Shown here piece by piece: positions 9,148 to 9,701 of a stretch of DNA of 9,701 nucleotides. Both the position numbers and the translations under genes were made by a program. Each line of letters begins with the position of its first letter. The first letter of the stretch is position 1. Under the pieces are notes generated by a model. It was not told where the DNA came from. It made no database searches and worked only from the letters and a program-made list of their open reading frames with translations. The stretch comes from Archangium sp. (GTDB taxonomy: Bacteria > Myxococcota > Myxococcia > Myxococcales > Myxococcaceae): NCBI GenBank assembly GCA_016793525.1, contig JAEUJT010000503.1:1-9701 (forward strand), given 5' to 3'.

Positions 9148-9176
9148 TTGAGCGCTGGAGACACGGCGGGTACGGT
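9148..9176 (+). promoter_or_regulatory. Sigma-70-type promoter predicted to give a leaderless mRNA
   Basis: TTGAGC (9148-9153), a spacer of exactly 17 bases and TACGGT (9171-9176) match -35 and -10 boxes (TTGA kept; TANNNT kept). Transcription normally begins six to eight bases after the -10, which here is at or next to the ATG at 9183. No Shine-Dalgarno run stands at a useful distance from that ATG, which agrees with a leaderless start. Confidence 0.55.
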
Positions 9177-9182
9177 GTCGCC

Positions 9183-9581
9183 ATGCGCATCGTGTTCCTG
9201 GCAGTGGTCGTGCTCGCGGCGTGTGGTGCCCCCAACGGCGTCGACCTCCGAGTGGCTGATTCGCCCGAGCCGTTGACGTCACTGGGCAATAACTCGCTCT
9301 TCACGCTGCGGCTGTTCACTGCACCGGCTTCGTACGCGCTTCTCGACCTGCAAGTCGAAGCGAAGCTGGGAGCGACGACCACGCCGCTGAACCTCACGCT
9401 GACTGACACCAACGCCAACGGCGCGCTCGACGTCGATGAAGAGGTGGTGGTGCGCGAGCCGACCATCAATTTCTTCGATGGCACCACGGTGGGCCAGGCC
9501 GTCACGGTGCAGCTGTCGGTGAAGCCCATGGGCGCGGTGTCGTCGACGCTGGCGACGGCGGTGTGGACACCGTCGAACTGA
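9183..9581 (+). CDS. Small lipoprotein with one EF-hand-like calcium loop
   Basis: 132 residues. MRIVFLAVVVLAAC is a lipoprotein signal peptide with an L-A-A-C lipobox (C14) and glycine at +2, fitting the outer membrane. The mature part (15-132) alternates hydrophobic and polar residues as in a single beta-sandwich. Residues 75-86 form an EF-hand-type loop: D75, N77, N79, G80, L82, D83 and E86 hold positions 1, 3, 5, 6, 8, 9 and 12. Such DxNxNGxLDxxE loops commonly bind calcium in secreted bacterial proteins. No further domain is recognised. The start is fixed by the signal peptide; no ribosome site precedes it, in line with the promoter placement just upstream. The 3' end appears to overlap the antisense gene entering from the right. 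Confidence 0.82.
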   Translation: MRIVFLAVVVLAACGAPNGVDLRVADSPEPLTSLGNNSLFTLRLFTAPASYALLDLQVEAKLGATTTPLNLTLTDTNANGALDVDEEVVVREPTINFFDGTTVGQAVTVQLSVKPMGAVSSTLATAVWTPSN

Positions 9582-9701
9582 AGCGCCGCGCCGCGACGGC
9601 CAGCTCGAGCGTCCCGTGGAAGGCCGCCAGGTGCAGGTACCCGAGCCGCGCGGCGTCGACATCGACTGCGCCCCACCCGATGAGCCCCAGCGCCGCTAGG
9701 C
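9502..9701 (-). CDS. 3' end of a gene entering from the right, probably a membrane protein
   Basis: This minus-strand frame is open at the window edge. Its first 45 codons (9700 to about 9566) use G or C at nearly every third position and read LAALGLIGWGAVDVDAARLG, then YLHLAAFHGTLELAVAARRF, which looks like a membrane helix followed by an amphipathic segment. The frame then continues through a Ser/Pro/Thr-rich stretch to TGA at 9504-9502, antisense to the last 80 bases of the small lipoprotein gene. The other two minus frames give Arg/Pro-rich text typical of shadows. The family cannot be named from so short a piece. Confidence 0.55.
   Translation of the reverse strand, partial: LAALGLIGWGAVDVDAARLGYLHLAAFHGTLELAVAARRFSSTVSTPPSPASTTPRPWASPTAAP

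Overview
High-GC bacterial chromosome with strong G/C at third codon positions. Lipoproteins with Gly/Thr/Ser-rich linkers, a Cys-rich secreted repeat protein, B-box zinc fingers fused to membrane helices, and a SecA with a charged mid-protein insertion and SEC-C tail together suggest a Myxococcota (myxobacterial) genome. This is a judgement from gene style, not a search result. I see no tRNA, rRNA, CRISPR array, insertion sequence, integrase or phage gene. The region looks like ordinary chromosome, rich in envelope genes of unknown function.

Layout. (1) 1-1032 (+): the 3' part of an exported-looking protein of unknown function with propeller-like repeats. (2) 1033-1088: a short convergent gap with hairpins. 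(3) 1089-3890 (-): a complete secA, the one housekeeping anchor. (4) A divergent 120-bp control region, then 4011-4469 (+): a small secreted protein made of six C-x3-YG-x3-C units, arranged as two near-identical 54-residue triplets. (5) 4471-5718 (-): a lipoprotein with a long Gly-rich tether and a conserved globular domain of unknown function; its stop is one base from that of the Cys-rich gene. (6) 5728-6111: a gap with the lipoprotein's promoter-like elements, an apparent decayed lipoprotein gene tail and a strong inverted repeat. (7) 6112-7095 (+): an RlmM-type 23S rRNA 2'-O-methyltransferase, followed 6 nt later by 7102-7569, a B-box zinc-finger membrane protein. (8) 7737-8780 (+): an SPFH/SHOCT protein of the YdjI type. 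(9) 8802-9134 (-): a small four-helix membrane protein. (10) 9183-9581 (+): a small lipoprotein with one EF-hand-like loop, preceded by a promoter placed so that the mRNA would be leaderless. (11) 9502-9701 (-): the 3' end of another gene running in from the right edge.

How the genes relate. Most genes are single transcription units in convergent or divergent pairs. The only clear operon is the methyltransferase plus the B-box membrane protein. The shared theme is the envelope: SecA exports proteins, four products look exported (two of them lipoproteins), and three or four are membrane proteins. Nothing here forms a recognisable multi-gene defence or biosynthetic system. The points most worth a second look are the duplicated Cys-repeat protein beside secA, the leaderless promoter, the decayed gene tail at 5806-5931, and a codon-pair bias that avoids Shine-Dalgarno-like AAGGA/GAGGA in secA and the SPFH gene but not in rlmM.
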